Origin: Thalassobellus citreus | GTDB lineage: Bacteria > Bacteroidota > Bacteroidia > Flavobacteriales > Flavobacteriaceae | NCBI RefSeq assembly: GCF_044385915.1 | Contig: NZ_JBISCC010000120.1 | Location: 1-64,000 of the forward strand | Length of the DNA: 64,000 bases | Direction: 5' to 3' | Part shown: positions 45,361-54,918 of the stretch, in pieces | Layout of the letters: each line of letters opens with the position of its first letter | How positions within the stretch are numbered: position 1 is the first letter of the stretch | The notes under the pieces: generated by a model | Seen by the model: only the letters and a program-made list of their open reading frames with translations | Told to the model about the DNA's origin: nothing | Database searches by the model: none | Translations under genes and position numbers: made by a program

Positions 45361-47751
45361 ATGTTTAAACTTTTTTCTAAAGACTTCTGGGACGTTATTG
45401 CAAGATTAATTTTGCGTAATAAAATTATCATTCTTATTGGTATCGTTATAATTACTTTACTATTTAGTACGCAATGGAAATACATGCGTTTTACGTATAC
45501 CGAAGCTAATTTACTTCCTGATGATCATGAAGTAAACATGGTATATAATGACTTTCTACAAAAGTTTGGTGAAGAAGGAAACTTAATTGTAATTGGAGTA
45601 AAAGACACAACTCTATTTTCTGTAGAAAAATTAAACGCTTGGAATAAATTATCTCAAACCTTTAAAAAAGATTCTGCGGTAGAATCTGTTATATCTATAA
45701 AAGATTTACAAAAACTTGTAAAAGATACTAAAAACGAAAAATTTACTTTAGAACCTTTTATTAAGGACTCCATTTCTACAATTGAAGAAATAGAAGTCCT
45801 TCAAAACGAACTTTTTAACAAGTATCCTTTTTACGATAATTTCTTATTTAATAAAGACACAAAAACAATTAGAAGCGCCCTTTACTTAAACAAAGCCATT
45901 GTAAATACTGCTGCTAGAAAAGATTTTGTTGTTAATGTATTAATACCAAATATTGAAGCATTTGAGGCTAGATACAATTTAGATGTTAGAGTTTCGGGTA
46001 TGCCCTATATTCGAACTTTAAATTCGCAAAATATTATTGAGGAAATTAACCTTTTTGTTATTGCTGCGTTATTGGTAACCTCATTAATTTTCTTTTTCTT
46101 TTTTAGATCGTTTAGAGCCACTTTTATCTCATTAATTGTAGTTTGTATTGGTGTTGCATGGACTTTAGGAATTATAGGCCTTTTAAAATACGAAGTCAGT
46201 GTTTTAACAGCGCTTATTCCTCCATTAATTATAGTTATTGGTATTCCTAATTGTATCTTTTTAATTAACAAATATCAGCATGAAGTAAAATTACACGGTA
46301 ATAAAGTAAAATCGTTACAACGTGTTATTACAAAAATTGGGAATGCTACATTAATGACCAATGTTACTACTGCTTCTGGTTTTGCTACTTTTATTCTAAC
46401 AGAAAGCTCATTATTAAAAGAGTTTGGGGTGGTAGCTTCATTAAGTATTATATCTATATTTATACTATGTTTATTAATTATACCTATTATTTACACGTTT
46501 TTGCCTTATCCTAAAGACAGACATTTAGAACATTTAAATAAAAAGTGGATTGGTGGATTTGTTAATTGGATGGAATGGATGGTTCGTAAAAAACGTATTG
46601 CTATTTACGTAACGTCTCTTATTCTTCTTGTTGCTAGTATTATTGGTATTTATCAAATAAAAATATCTGGTAGTTTAATTGAAGATATGCCACAGGATTC
46701 TGAATTTGTAAATGATATTCGTTTTTTTGAAAATGAATTTAATGGTATTATGCCGTTAGAAATCATGGTAGATACAAAGCGTAAGAAAGGCGTTATGAAA
46801 CTTTCTACGCTAAAACGAATGAACGAATTAGAAGATTTAATTATTGAAACTCCAGAATTATCTAAACCAATATCTGTAGTAGGTTTAGTTAAATATTCTA
46901 AGCAAGCATACTACAACGGTAATCCAAAATTTTATCAATTACCAACATCTCAAGAAAACAGTTTCATCTTATCATATGCAAAAAACTCAACTTCAAATGT
47001 CGATTTACTGAATAACTTTGTAGATAAAACTGGTCAATATGCTCGTATCACAACCTTTATGAAAGATATTGGTACAGACAAAATGGAGCGTATTGAAGAA
47101 AACCTTCAAACTAAAATAGACAAAGTTTTTCCTAAAGAAAAATACGATGTTACCATGACAGGTAAAGCATTAGTATTTCAAAAAGGAACAAAATACTTGG
47201 TTAAAAACTTAGCCATTTCGTTATCACTAGCCATATTTTTAATATCAATTTTTATGGCTTATATGTTTAGGTCTGGACGTATGGTTATTGTTTCTCTTAT
47301 ACCCAACTTACTACCACTTGTTATTACTGCTGGCTTAATGGGATATTTAGGAGTTCCTATAAAGCCTTCAACTATTTTAGTTTTTAGTATTGCTTTTGGT
47401 ATTTCGGTAGATGATACTATTCACTTTTTAGCAAAATACCGTCAAGAATTACAAGCTAATAACTGGAAAATTAAAACATCTGTGTATGGTGCTTTAAGAG
47501 AAACAGGCGTTAGTATGTTTTATACTTCTATTGTACTATTCTTTGGCTTTTCGGTATTTACAATTTCAAGCTTTGGTGGCACCGTAGCTTTAGGAGCCTT
47601 AGTTTCTGCAACGTTGTTATTTGCTATGTTATCTAACTTGTTATTACTTCCTTCATTATTATTATCGTTAGAACGTAGTATTGCGAATAAACAAGTACTT
47701 AGAAAACCCTCAATTAATATTATTCCAGAAGAGGACGAAACAGAACAATAA
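45361..47751 (+). CDS. RND superfamily (MMPL-type) exporter
   Basis: 796 residues in two similar halves. Each half has one N-terminal helix (about 22-40 and 418-436), a periplasmic domain of about 180 residues, and a group of five helices (about 222-365 and 620-770). The SSD-like motif GISVDDTIHFLAKYRQEL is in the second half. It resembles MMPL/HpnN transporters that move lipids or hydrophobic molecules across or out of the inner membrane. The substrate is unknown. Confidence 0.88.
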   Translation: MFKLFSKDFWDVIARLILRNKIIILIGIVIITLLFSTQWKYMRFTYTEANLLPDDHEVNMVYNDFLQKFGEEGNLIVIGVKDTTLFSVEKLNAWNKLSQTFKKDSAVESVISIKDLQKLVKDTKNEKFTLEPFIKDSISTIEEIEVLQNELFNKYPFYDNFLFNKDTKTIRSALYLNKAIVNTAARKDFVVNVLIPNIEAFEARYNLDVRVSGMPYIRTLNSQNIIEEINLFVIAALLVTSLIFFFFFRSFRATFISLIVVCIGVAWTLGIIGLLKYEVSVLTALIPPLIIVIGIPNCIFLINKYQHEVKLHGNKVKSLQRVITKIGNATLMTNVTTASGFATFILTESSLLKEFGVVASLSIISIFILCLLIIPIIYTFLPYPKDRHLEHLNKKWIGGFVNWMEWMVRKKRIAIYVTSLILLVASIIGIYQIKISGSLIEDMPQDSEFVNDIRFFENEFNGIMPLEIMVDTKRKKGVMKLSTLKRMNELEDLIIETPELSKPISVVGLVKYSKQAYYNGNPKFYQLPTSQENSFILSYAKNSTSNVDLLNNFVDKTGQYARITTFMKDIGTDKMERIEENLQTKIDKVFPKEKYDVTMTGKALVFQKGTKYLVKNLAISLSLAIFLISIFMAYMFRSGRMVIVSLIPNLLPLVITAGLMGYLGVPIKPSTILVFSIAFGISVDDTIHFLAKYRQELQANNWKIKTSVYGALRETGVSMFYTSIVLFFGFSVFTISSFGGTVALGALVSATLLFAMLSNLLLLPSLLLSLERSIANKQVLRKPSINIIPEEDETEQ

Positions 47752-47884
47752 AGAAGTTAAAAAATTAAATTACAGATTTAAACATAATTATGTTAATTAA
47801 AACAAATTACTTGTAATTTTTGCAATTTATAATTTTAATTTTAACAATTTAAACCATTATATTTACATTTCAAAACAAGTATTT

Positions 47885-49318
47885 ATGCAATTACGTACCG
47901 TTTCAGAATTATTAACACAAGACATTATATTACCTGAAGTAGAAATTAAAGGATGGGTTAGAACCTTTAGAGCTAATCGATTTATAGCTTTAAATGATGG
48001 TTCAACTATTAATAATATTCAATGTGTTTTAGATTTTGAAAATTTTGATGAAGCACTTTTAAAAAGAGTTACAACAGGTGCTGCTATTCATATTAAAGGC
48101 GAATTGGTTGAAAGCCAAGGCAAGGGTCAGAAAGTAGAAATACAAGTAAGTCACCTAGAGGTTTTAGGCGATTCAGATCCTGAAACATACCCTATTCAAC
48201 CAAAAAAACACTCGTTTGAGTTTTTAAGAGAAAATGCACATTTACGTACTAGAACAAATACTTTTAGTGCCGTAATGCGTTTACGATCTACATTATCATT
48301 TGCTATTCATAAATATTTTAATGAAAACGGCTTTTATTATATGCACTCACCTATTATCACTGGGAGCGATGCTGAAGGAGCTGGAGAAATGTTTAAAGTT
48401 TCTAGTTTAGATTCTAAAAACCCGCCACTAGATGATGAAGGTAAAGTTGATTATTCTAAAGATTTCTTCGGAAAAGAAACCAACCTAACGGTATCTGGCC
48501 AACTAGAAGCAGAAACCTATGCCATGTCTTTAGGTAAAGTGTATACATTTGGACCTACTTTTAGAGCCGAAAACTCAAATACATCCCGTCATTTAGCAGA
48601 ATTCTGGATGATAGAACCCGAAGTTGCTTTTATGGATTTAGCTGGTAATATGGATTTAGCTGAAGATTTCATGAAGTCTGTAATCACATATATTTTAGAA
48701 CATAACCGTGAAGATTTAGAGTTTTTAAACAAACGTTTACTAGACGAAGAAAAAACAAAACCTCAAGCAGAACGCAGTGAGTTAAGTTTAATTGAAAAAT
48801 TAAACTTCGTCACAGAAAACAACTTTAAACGTGTTAGTTATACTGAAGCTATTGATATTTTAAGAAATAGTAAACCTAATAAAAAGAAAAAATTTAAATA
48901 TTTAATTAACGAGTGGGGCTGTGATTTACAAAGTGAACACGAACGCTTTTTAGTTGAAAAACATTTTAAATGCCCTGTTATTCTTTTTGATTATCCAGCA
49001 AATATAAAAGCTTTTTATATGCGTTTAAATGAAGATGGCAAAACGGTTAGAGCCATGGATATCTTATTCCCAGGTATTGGAGAAATTGTTGGTGGCGCAC
49101 AACGTGAAGAGCGTTTAGATATCTTAAAAGAAAGAATGGCCGCTATTAATATCCCAGAAGAAGACCTTTGGTGGTATTTAGACTTACGTAAATATGGTAC
49201 AGCTGTACATTCAGGTTTCGGGCTCGGTTTTGAGCGTTTAGTTATGTTTGCTACAGGAATGAGTAATATTAGAGATGTTATTCCTTTTCCTAGAACACCT
49301 CAAAATGCTGAATTTTAG
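47885..49318 (+). CDS. asnS: Asparaginyl-tRNA synthetase
   Basis: 477 residues. The N-terminal OB-fold anticodon-binding domain (EIKGWVRTFRANRFIALNDG) is followed by the class II core: RENAHLRTRTNTFSAVMR, motif 2 FGPTFRAENSNTSRHLAEFW with its catalytic Arg, and motif 3 GFGLGFERLVMF. The MDILFPGIGEIVGGAQREER segment and the absence of AspRS-type insertions mark AsnS. It charges tRNA-Asn directly. Confidence 0.97.
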   Translation: MQLRTVSELLTQDIILPEVEIKGWVRTFRANRFIALNDGSTINNIQCVLDFENFDEALLKRVTTGAAIHIKGELVESQGKGQKVEIQVSHLEVLGDSDPETYPIQPKKHSFEFLRENAHLRTRTNTFSAVMRLRSTLSFAIHKYFNENGFYYMHSPIITGSDAEGAGEMFKVSSLDSKNPPLDDEGKVDYSKDFFGKETNLTVSGQLEAETYAMSLGKVYTFGPTFRAENSNTSRHLAEFWMIEPEVAFMDLAGNMDLAEDFMKSVITYILEHNREDLEFLNKRLLDEEKTKPQAERSELSLIEKLNFVTENNFKRVSYTEAIDILRNSKPNKKKKFKYLINEWGCDLQSEHERFLVEKHFKCPVILFDYPANIKAFYMRLNEDGKTVRAMDILFPGIGEIVGGAQREERLDILKERMAAINIPEEDLWWYLDLRKYGTAVHSGFGLGFERLVMFATGMSNIRDVIPFPRTPQNAEF

Positions 49319-49327
49319 TAAATTTTA

Positions 49328-49374
49328 AAAAAAAGGAATCTTGGCACGACTTTGGTATGCTAATTCCTTTTTTT
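49328..49374. terminator. A/T-rich inverted repeat after asnS
   Basis: Arms AAAAAAAGGAAT (49328-49339) and ATTCCTTTTTTT (49363-49374) with a 23-nt loop. It could end the asnS transcript, but the stem is weak. The loop contains promoter-like sequence for rpoN. Confidence 0.45.
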
Positions 49375-49381
49375 ATCTTTG
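49341..49381 (+). promoter_or_regulatory. rpoN promoter region: primary-sigma promoter overlapped by a sigma-54-like site
   Basis: TTTG (49351-49354), exactly 19 nt, TATCTTTG (49374-49381) is a complete primary-sigma promoter. The TTTG overlaps TTGGCACG-ACTT-TGGTA (49341-49357), which matches all of the -24 half of the sigma-54 consensus TGGCACG-N4-TTGCA and 3 of 5 positions of the -12 half (GT instead of GC). Confidence 0.6.
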
Positions 49382-49403
49382 AGCAACAACCTTAAATCTA
49401 AAC

Positions 49404-50861
49404 ATGCTTAAGCAATATTTACAATTTAAATTATCGCAAAAATTATCGCCGCAACAAATTCAATTAATGAAATTGATACAGTTGCCTACTCAAGCATTTG
49501 AACAACGTTTAAAACAAGAATTAGAAGAAAATCCAGCACTTGAAGGTGGCAAGGAGGATCTTGATAATGAGTTTGATGCTGATCTAGACAACACCAATGA
49601 CATTAATGATAATGAAACGATAAATGCTGAAGATATTAATGTTGATGAATATTTAAGCGATGATGAAATTCCAGATTATCGCACACAAGCAAATAATTAC
49701 AGTAGTGATGATGAAGATAAAACCATGCCGTATGCAGCTGGAACTTCTTTCACCCAACATTTAGTTAATCAATTAAACACCTATAGATTATCTGATGTGG
49801 AACGAGATATTGCTGAATTTTTAGTTGGCAGTGTAGATGAAAGCGGTTATATACGTCGCGATTTAAGTGATATTATGGACGATTTAGCGTTCACACAAAA
49901 CGTTTATACCACAGAAGAAAGTATAGAAAAAGTTTTAAAAATAGTACACCAATTAGATCCTGCTGGAGTTGGTGCAAGAAACTTACAAGAATGCTTAAGC
50001 ATTCAATTGCATAGAAAAGAGAAAACAGCAGATTGTGAATTGGCCATTAATATTATTGATAATGCTTTTGAGCAGTTCACTAAAAAACACTATAAAAAAT
50101 TACTTCAGAAATTTAATATTTCAGAAGATCAATTAAAGGATGCAATTTCAAATATTGAACATTTAAATCCAAAACCAGGAGGTTCTTACGCTGGAAACAA
50201 TAGAATTGTTGAACATGTGGTTCCTGATTTTGCAATTAAAATTGTTGAAGGCGAATTAGAGTTAACCTTAAACGGAAGAAACGCTCCAGAGCTTCATGTT
50301 TCTAGAGAATATAACAACATGCTAAATGGTTATAAAGAATCTAAAGACAAATCAAAATCACAAAAAGACGCCGTTACTTTTATAAAACAAAAGTTAGATG
50401 CTGCTAAGTGGTTTATTGAAGCTATAAAACAACGTCAACAGACCTTATTTATAACTATGAGTGCTATTATGCACTATCAAAGCGAGTATTTTTTAACAGG
50501 TGATGAGCGTAATTTAAAACCTATGATTCTTAAAGATATTGCAGATGAAATTTCTATGGATGTTTCTACAGTATCTAGAGTTGCAAATAGCAAATATGTT
50601 GACACACCTTATGGTACAAAATTGATAAAAGAATTCTTTTCTGAATCGATGAAAAATGACCAAGGAGAAGATGTTTCTACAAGAGAAATAAAGAAAATAC
50701 TAGAAACGGTTATAGACGAAGAAGACAAGAAAAAACCATTAACAGACGAAACATTAGCGTCTATTCTAAAAGAAAAAGGATATCCTATTGCTCGTCGTAC
50801 AGTAGCTAAATACAGAGAACAACAAGACATACCGGTAGCTAGATTACGTAAAAAAATATAA
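49404..50861 (+). CDS. rpoN: RNA polymerase sigma-54 factor
   Basis: 485 residues. Region I is Gln/Leu-rich (LKQYLQFKLSQKLSPQQIQL). Region II is strongly acidic (about residues 50-110). Region III has the core-binding domain and the HTH (ISMDVSTVSRVANSKYVDTP). The RpoN box ARRTVAKYRE is intact at residues 463-472. It directs RNA polymerase to -24/-12 promoters with an AAA+ activator, none of which is encoded in the window. The next gene's ATG overlaps its stop by one base. Confidence 0.97.
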   Translation: MLKQYLQFKLSQKLSPQQIQLMKLIQLPTQAFEQRLKQELEENPALEGGKEDLDNEFDADLDNTNDINDNETINAEDINVDEYLSDDEIPDYRTQANNYSSDDEDKTMPYAAGTSFTQHLVNQLNTYRLSDVERDIAEFLVGSVDESGYIRRDLSDIMDDLAFTQNVYTTEESIEKVLKIVHQLDPAGVGARNLQECLSIQLHRKEKTADCELAINIIDNAFEQFTKKHYKKLLQKFNISEDQLKDAISNIEHLNPKPGGSYAGNNRIVEHVVPDFAIKIVEGELELTLNGRNAPELHVSREYNNMLNGYKESKDKSKSQKDAVTFIKQKLDAAKWFIEAIKQRQQTLFITMSAIMHYQSEYFLTGDERNLKPMILKDIADEISMDVSTVSRVANSKYVDTPYGTKLIKEFFSESMKNDQGEDVSTREIKKILETVIDEEDKKKPLTDETLASILKEKGYPIARRTVAKYREQQDIPVARLRKKI

Positions 50862-51466
50862 TGAATTGGCTTTTAAAAAGTATATCGTATATTTTTCACC
50901 CCTTATTTATGCCTCTTTTAGGTGTTTGCTTTTATTTTTCGAAATCGCCTAGATATATACCCACTGAGATTAAACAAGCTAAAATAGTCTCTCTTATTAT
51001 ACTTACCGTAATTCTACCAATACTAATCTACTATTTGCTTAAAACTTTAGGAAAAGTAAAGTCTATTTATCTAAAAAACACAAATGAAAGGGTATATCCG
51101 TTAGCTCTTAATTGTGCTATTATTTTTATTGTAATACAACGTATTTTAACCCCAACTCAAGTACTAGAACTTTATTATTTCTTTGTTGGCTTATTAATTT
51201 CTACAATGACTTGTTTATTTCTTGCCCTTGTAAAGTTTAAAGCAAGTATACATATGATTTATGTATCAGGAGTATTTATGTTTTTTGTAGTCTTAAGTAT
51301 TCATTTTAGTATTAACATTAATGGTACTTTGGCTTTAATGATGATTATAATTGGAGCCGTAGCAACTTCTAGATTACATTTAAAAGCTCATACTTATAAA
51401 GAATTAATTATGGGTTTATTTGTTGGCATAATACCGCAACTATTACTAGTTTCTTATTGGTTATAA
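50861..51466 (+). CDS. Integral membrane protein, degenerate PAP2-like
   Basis: 201 residues with about six membrane helices and no signal peptide. The segment SRLHLKAHTYKE fits the PAP2 third motif SR-x5-H-x3-D with Glu for Asp. KNTNERVYP and KASIHMIYVSG sit where motifs 1 and 2 would be but diverge from K-x6-RP and PSGH. It is perhaps a lipid phosphatase relative that has lost, or changed, its chemistry. Its ATG overlaps the rpoN stop (TAATG), so translation is coupled. It overlaps the convergent gene's end by 6 bp. Confidence 0.6.
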   Translation: MNWLLKSISYIFHPLFMPLLGVCFYFSKSPRYIPTEIKQAKIVSLIILTVILPILIYYLLKTLGKVKSIYLKNTNERVYPLALNCAIIFIVIQRILTPTQVLELYYFFVGLLISTMTCLFLALVKFKASIHMIYVSGVFMFFVVLSIHFSININGTLALMMIIIGAVATSRLHLKAHTYKELIMGLFVGIIPQLLLVSYWL

Positions 51467-52150
51467 AATATAAAACATTAAACCTACCTTAATAACATTC
51501 ATATCTATTGACTTTCCATTTACTATGGCTTTATTAGAGAAAATAGAATTTAAAGCGTAATACATATAAACATTCCAAGTATTGTAGCCTACACTAAATG
51601 TTAAACCATACTGAAACTTATTAAAATCTTCAATATCGGTATATTTGAAACTACCCAAGTCACCTTTATATTTTGTACTGTGCGTAAACAAATACCCTAG
51701 TTTAAAACCAGTATAAATACGCCAAAAACTATATTCTGAAGGTGATGAAGTACGCCATCTAAATTCTAAAGGAAGTTCTATTAAATGTCTAGAAAATTTA
51801 TTTTTAGTAAACGTATTTTCATCTAAAATATTATAAAATACAGTTCCTAAATCATCTTTACTTACAAATAAGTTTTCATTAAAAGAATTAACAGAATAAC
51901 CTAGCCCTAAACCAATAGCTATATTTCTATTTTTATTAAAAGGCATATCTCTAATGAAACCTAAGTGAAAACCACCAGAAAACCCACTTTGAGACAACCA
52001 CTTAGGTTTATTCCCAAATAAATTATTGGTTACACCTATATAAAATTGATCTTCGCGATAAAGTGAATCAATTTCTGTATTAACAACCTCTTGTGCATTA
52101 ATAATTATTACAAAAAAAGTAACATAAATAAAAGTGAATAATTTCTTCAT
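51461..52150 (-). CDS. Outer-membrane beta-barrel protein (OMP_b-brl type)
   Basis: 229 residues. The signal peptide is MKKLFTFIYVTFFVIIINAQ. About eight to ten amphipathic strands follow with alternating pattern: FYIGVTNNLFG, GGFHLGFIRD, IAIGLGLGYSV, FSRHLIELPLEFRWRT, YTGFKLGYLF, FQYGLTFSVGYN. The signature HLIELPLEFRWR is frequent in Bacteroidota porin-family barrels of this size. It lies 92 bp downstream of the exbD operon on the same strand, but a weak terminator separates them. Function unknown. Confidence 0.75.
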   Translation of the reverse strand: MKKLFTFIYVTFFVIIINAQEVVNTEIDSLYREDQFYIGVTNNLFGNKPKWLSQSGFSGGFHLGFIRDMPFNKNRNIAIGLGLGYSVNSFNENLFVSKDDLGTVFYNILDENTFTKNKFSRHLIELPLEFRWRTSSPSEYSFWRIYTGFKLGYLFTHSTKYKGDLGSFKYTDIEDFNKFQYGLTFSVGYNTWNVYMYYALNSIFSNKAIVNGKSIDMNVIKVGLMFYIL

Positions 52151-52186
52151 TGTAACTAATATTATTATAATATACCGAAAATAAAA

Positions 52187-52213
52187 AAGGGCATTCTATT
52201 AAAGAACACCCTT
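52187..52213 (-). terminator. Probable terminator of the exbB-exbD operon
   Basis: AAGGG/CCCTT and TTC/GAA stems separated by a CA/CA internal loop; T-run on the minus strand. It lies about 30 bp past the second exbD. Confidence 0.5.
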
Positions 52214-52242
52214 ATATATTTAACAAATTAAGATTATTTTAC

Positions 52243-52716
52243 TTAATTATTCAATGCATCTCCACTACCAGTTGTGTAGTTAATTTTTAATGCATTTACT
52301 TTTCTCAATTCTTGCTTAACATCTCCTACTATGCCCATATTAGCATCTTTATCTACTTTTAGGGAAACTGTTAAATAAGGAATAAGTTCTTCTCTTAATG
52401 CAGCTCTTTCTGCACCTATAAAAGCAGCTATATCAGTAACTTCAGCAAAATTATCATTTAATTGGATCCTTGCTTCAGTACCAAAATTCTTATAGTTATC
52501 ACTAGGTTTTCCCATATATATATAACTAACAGGATTCTTTTTATCTAGTTTCTCTATTTGATTAGCCAAAGGTAATGCATTCTTTATCTTAAGTGTATCT
52601 TCTCTCATTACGGTAGCAACCATAAAAAAGAATAATAACATAAATACAATATCTGGTAATGATGCCGTATTAATTGGAGCTAACCCTCCATCCTTCTTCT
52701 TTTTAAATTTAGACAT
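52243..52716 (-). CDS. ExbD/TolR-family protein (second copy)
   Basis: 157 residues. There is a short Lys-rich cytoplasmic N-terminus (MSKFKKKKDGG). One membrane helix follows, with the proton-path Asp at residue 22 (SLPDIVFMLLFFFMVATV). Then comes a periplasmic domain of about 110 residues ending YTTGSGDALNN. With ExbB it uses proton flow to energise TonB-type transport. It differs from the other ExbD in length and helix sequence, so the pair may form a mixed rotor dimer (inference). Confidence 0.9.
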   Translation of the reverse strand: MSKFKKKKDGGLAPINTASLPDIVFMLLFFFMVATVMREDTLKIKNALPLANQIEKLDKKNPVSYIYMGKPSDNYKNFGTEARIQLNDNFAEVTDIAAFIGAERAALREELIPYLTVSLKVDKDANMGIVGDVKQELRKVNALKINYTTGSGDALNN

Positions 52717-52748
52717 ATTAATCTTTATTTATTTAATTCTAAATTATA

Positions 52749-53354
52749 CTACTGTACTTCAGATAGTTTTTGAGGAATCTCTTCTTTAATTAAATCGATA
52801 ACCGCTTTTAACTTATCCTTATTTCCAGGCCATTGAACACTTTTATAATTGGCTTGCATTTTAACAAAATCCATACCAGGAAAACCTTTAGATCCTCCAA
52901 TTTGTAGTGCCCTTCTATTTCTTAACACATTATAAGCTGCAACTAATTCATTTTGTACAGATATATATGATGAATAAGAAGTTTCTCTATCATTAGCTAA
53001 AGAGATAATTGCTTTTACAGGATTATCAGAAGATGAAGAATTCTTACTTCCTTGACAAAAGCCACAAGAACCGTCTCCATTATTATCTAAAAAATCAACA
53101 GCCGCTTGTCTTAAATCTTTAAGTTCCATCACCTCATCTTCGACTAACAACTGATCATTTTTATTTATTATAACAGTAAATATATTCTTCTGTTTAATAA
53201 CAACATCTTGTTCAGAGTCATCAATAGGTGGCAATTTTCGGTTGATACCAGAATCTTTTTCTATGGTAGTTGTTACCAAGAAGAAGATTAATAGTAAGAA
53301 AGCAATGTCGGCCATTGAGCCTGCATTAACTTCTGGTGCTGCTCTTTTTGCCAT
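52749..53354 (-). CDS. ExbD/TolR-family protein with a Cys-x-x-Cys insert
   Basis: 201 residues. One membrane helix carries the essential Asp at residue 16 (GSMADIAFLLLIFFLVTT). The periplasmic domain is larger than usual: it has a loop at about residues 91-112 with C97-x-x-C100 (GDGSCGFCQGSKNSSSS) that could form a disulfide or bind metal. Translation is nearly coupled to the upstream 144-residue gene (1-bp gap). Confidence 0.9.
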   Translation of the reverse strand: MAKRAAPEVNAGSMADIAFLLLIFFLVTTTIEKDSGINRKLPPIDDSEQDVVIKQKNIFTVIINKNDQLLVEDEVMELKDLRQAAVDFLDNNGDGSCGFCQGSKNSSSSDNPVKAIISLANDRETSYSSYISVQNELVAAYNVLRNRRALQIGGSKGFPGMDFVKMQANYKSVQWPGNKDKLKAVIDLIKEEIPQKLSEVQ

Positions 53355-53355
53355 A

Positions 53356-53790
53356 TTATTTTACCATTTTTTTAATTCCAAAAAACAACATAGATCCTGC
53401 TGCAATTAAAATAAGTGCATAGAATAAGTATAAACCTGCTCCCAATAATTGTGAACCTCCTGCTGATAAAGAACCTCCATCTTTTAATGGTGTTTCAACT
53501 CCATTAGCTAATCCGAAATAACATATAGCTGATAGTAAAGCGAAAATACCAACACCCTTTAAAGTGCTCTTTAGTTTATCTCCATCAGATACTATGTTTA
53601 TCAAACTAAATACAACTACAAAAGCTAATGTTAAAAAGAAAACAATGTATCCTATATACATAAACGAATTTACAGATCCACTTGATTCCCCAGCTTTTAT
53701 AGCTTCATCTCCTGCTGATATTATCATAGCTAGAAATACAATAGAAAGTATGCCTACAACCGCTAATAATATAGTTAATATTTTTTTCAT
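53356..53790 (-). CDS. Small hydrophobic membrane protein in the exb operon
   Basis: 144 residues with four membrane helices: about residues 5-25, 44-66, 77-97 and 113-138. It has no recognised motif; the loops are Gly/Ser-rich (GESSGSVNS, GGSLSAGGSQ). It is always on the path between exbB and the two exbD genes here, so it is probably an accessory part of the proton-driven complex. No function is assigned. Confidence 0.75.
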   Translation of the reverse strand: MKKILTILLAVVGILSIVFLAMIISAGDEAIKAGESSGSVNSFMYIGYIVFFLTLAFVVVFSLINIVSDGDKLKSTLKGVGIFALLSAICYFGLANGVETPLKDGGSLSAGGSQLLGAGLYLFYALILIAAGSMLFFGIKKMVK

Positions 53791-53905
53791 CTGTTTAAAT
53801 TTTATTGTGTTAATAAGTCAGATGTAATTCGCCAAAATCATATATAAGATTAATACAACCCTAATTATATATGGCTCATTTCATAATACTTACAATTTTA
53901 AATTA

Positions 53906-54676
53906 TTACTTCTTGTTTCTAATTAACAAGTCCATTAATGTAATAGAAGAATCTTCCATATCATTAACTATGCTATCAATTTTAGCAATAATATAATTGT
54001 AAAAAATTTGAAGTATAATTGCTACAACTAAACCAAATACAGTTGTTAAAAGTGCTACTTTAATACCACCTGCTACTAAAGAAGGATTCATATCTCCAGC
54101 TGCTTCAATTTTATCGAATGCTTGAATCATACCTATTACAGTACCCATGAAACCAAGCATTGGCGCTAATGCAATAAATAAAGAAATCCAAGATACATTT
54201 TTCTCTAATTGCCCCATTTGTACACCACCATATGCTACAACTGCTTTTTCTGCAGCTTCTACACCTTCATCAACTCTATCTAAACCTTGATAGAAAATAG
54301 AAGCAATAGGTCCTTTCGTGTTTCTACAAACCTCTTTTGCTGCTTCAACACCACCAGATGATAATGCATCTTCAACAGATTGAGTTAATTTTTTTGAATT
54401 TGTAGTAGAAAGGTTTAAAAAGATAATTCTTTCGATAGCAATAGCTAAACCTAAAATTAAACATAAAAGCACTATTCCCATAAAACCTGGGCCACCTTCA
54501 ATAAAACGTTTCTTTAATTCTTGATGAAACCCTAGCTCTTCAGCAGGTGCTGGATCAGCGTCTTGAGTTGTTGTTACAGTTGTTACTGCTGCACTAACAC
54601 TAGTATTTGTAGTTGCATTAGCAGTTCCGAATGCCATCATTCCTGTGATAGCAAGGATAGAAAATAATCTTTTCAT
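53906..54676 (-). CDS. MotA/TolQ/ExbB proton-channel family protein
   Basis: 256 residues. An N-terminal hydrophobic signal-like helix and Thr/Ala-rich segment (residues 1-45) is an extension seen in Bacteroidota. Next is the first channel helix (FMGIVLLCLILGLAIAIERI), a cytoplasmic loop with VAYGGVQMGQLEKNVSWIS, and the paired helices LAPMLGFMGTVIGMI and VALLTTVFGLVVAIILQI. It partners with the two downstream ExbD proteins. It heads the operon. Confidence 0.92.
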   Translation of the reverse strand: MKRLFSILAITGMMAFGTANATTNTSVSAAVTTVTTTQDADPAPAEELGFHQELKKRFIEGGPGFMGIVLLCLILGLAIAIERIIFLNLSTTNSKKLTQSVEDALSSGGVEAAKEVCRNTKGPIASIFYQGLDRVDEGVEAAEKAVVAYGGVQMGQLEKNVSWISLFIALAPMLGFMGTVIGMIQAFDKIEAAGDMNPSLVAGGIKVALLTTVFGLVVAIILQIFYNYIIAKIDSIVNDMEDSSITLMDLLIRNKK

Positions 54677-54752
54677 GTTCTCGTTTCTTAATTTTATTAG
54701 TTAAAGTGTTAAAGATATAAAAAATAAAGTAATTAAAAGGAAAAAATAACAG

Positions 54753-54840
54753 CAGAGAGAAAGGGATTCGAACCCTCGATACGCTATTAACGCATACACG
54801 CTTTCCAAGCGTGCGCCTTAAGCCACTCGGCCACCTCTCT
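54753..54840 (-). tRNA. tRNA-Ser (anticodon GGA)
   Basis: Minus strand: acceptor AGAGAGG / TCTCTCT, anticodon stem CACGC / GCGTG with loop TTGGAAA (anticodon GGA), long variable arm TATGCG...GCGTA as expected for Ser, T-arm GAGGG-TTCGAAT-CCCTT, discriminator G. CCA is not encoded. Confidence 0.95.
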
Positions 54841-54918
54841 GTATTTTAAACATCACTTAAATTACAGGGCATGAAATAACGAAAAAAAGTTTAAAAGCTA
54901 AAATTTTATCAGTTAAAT

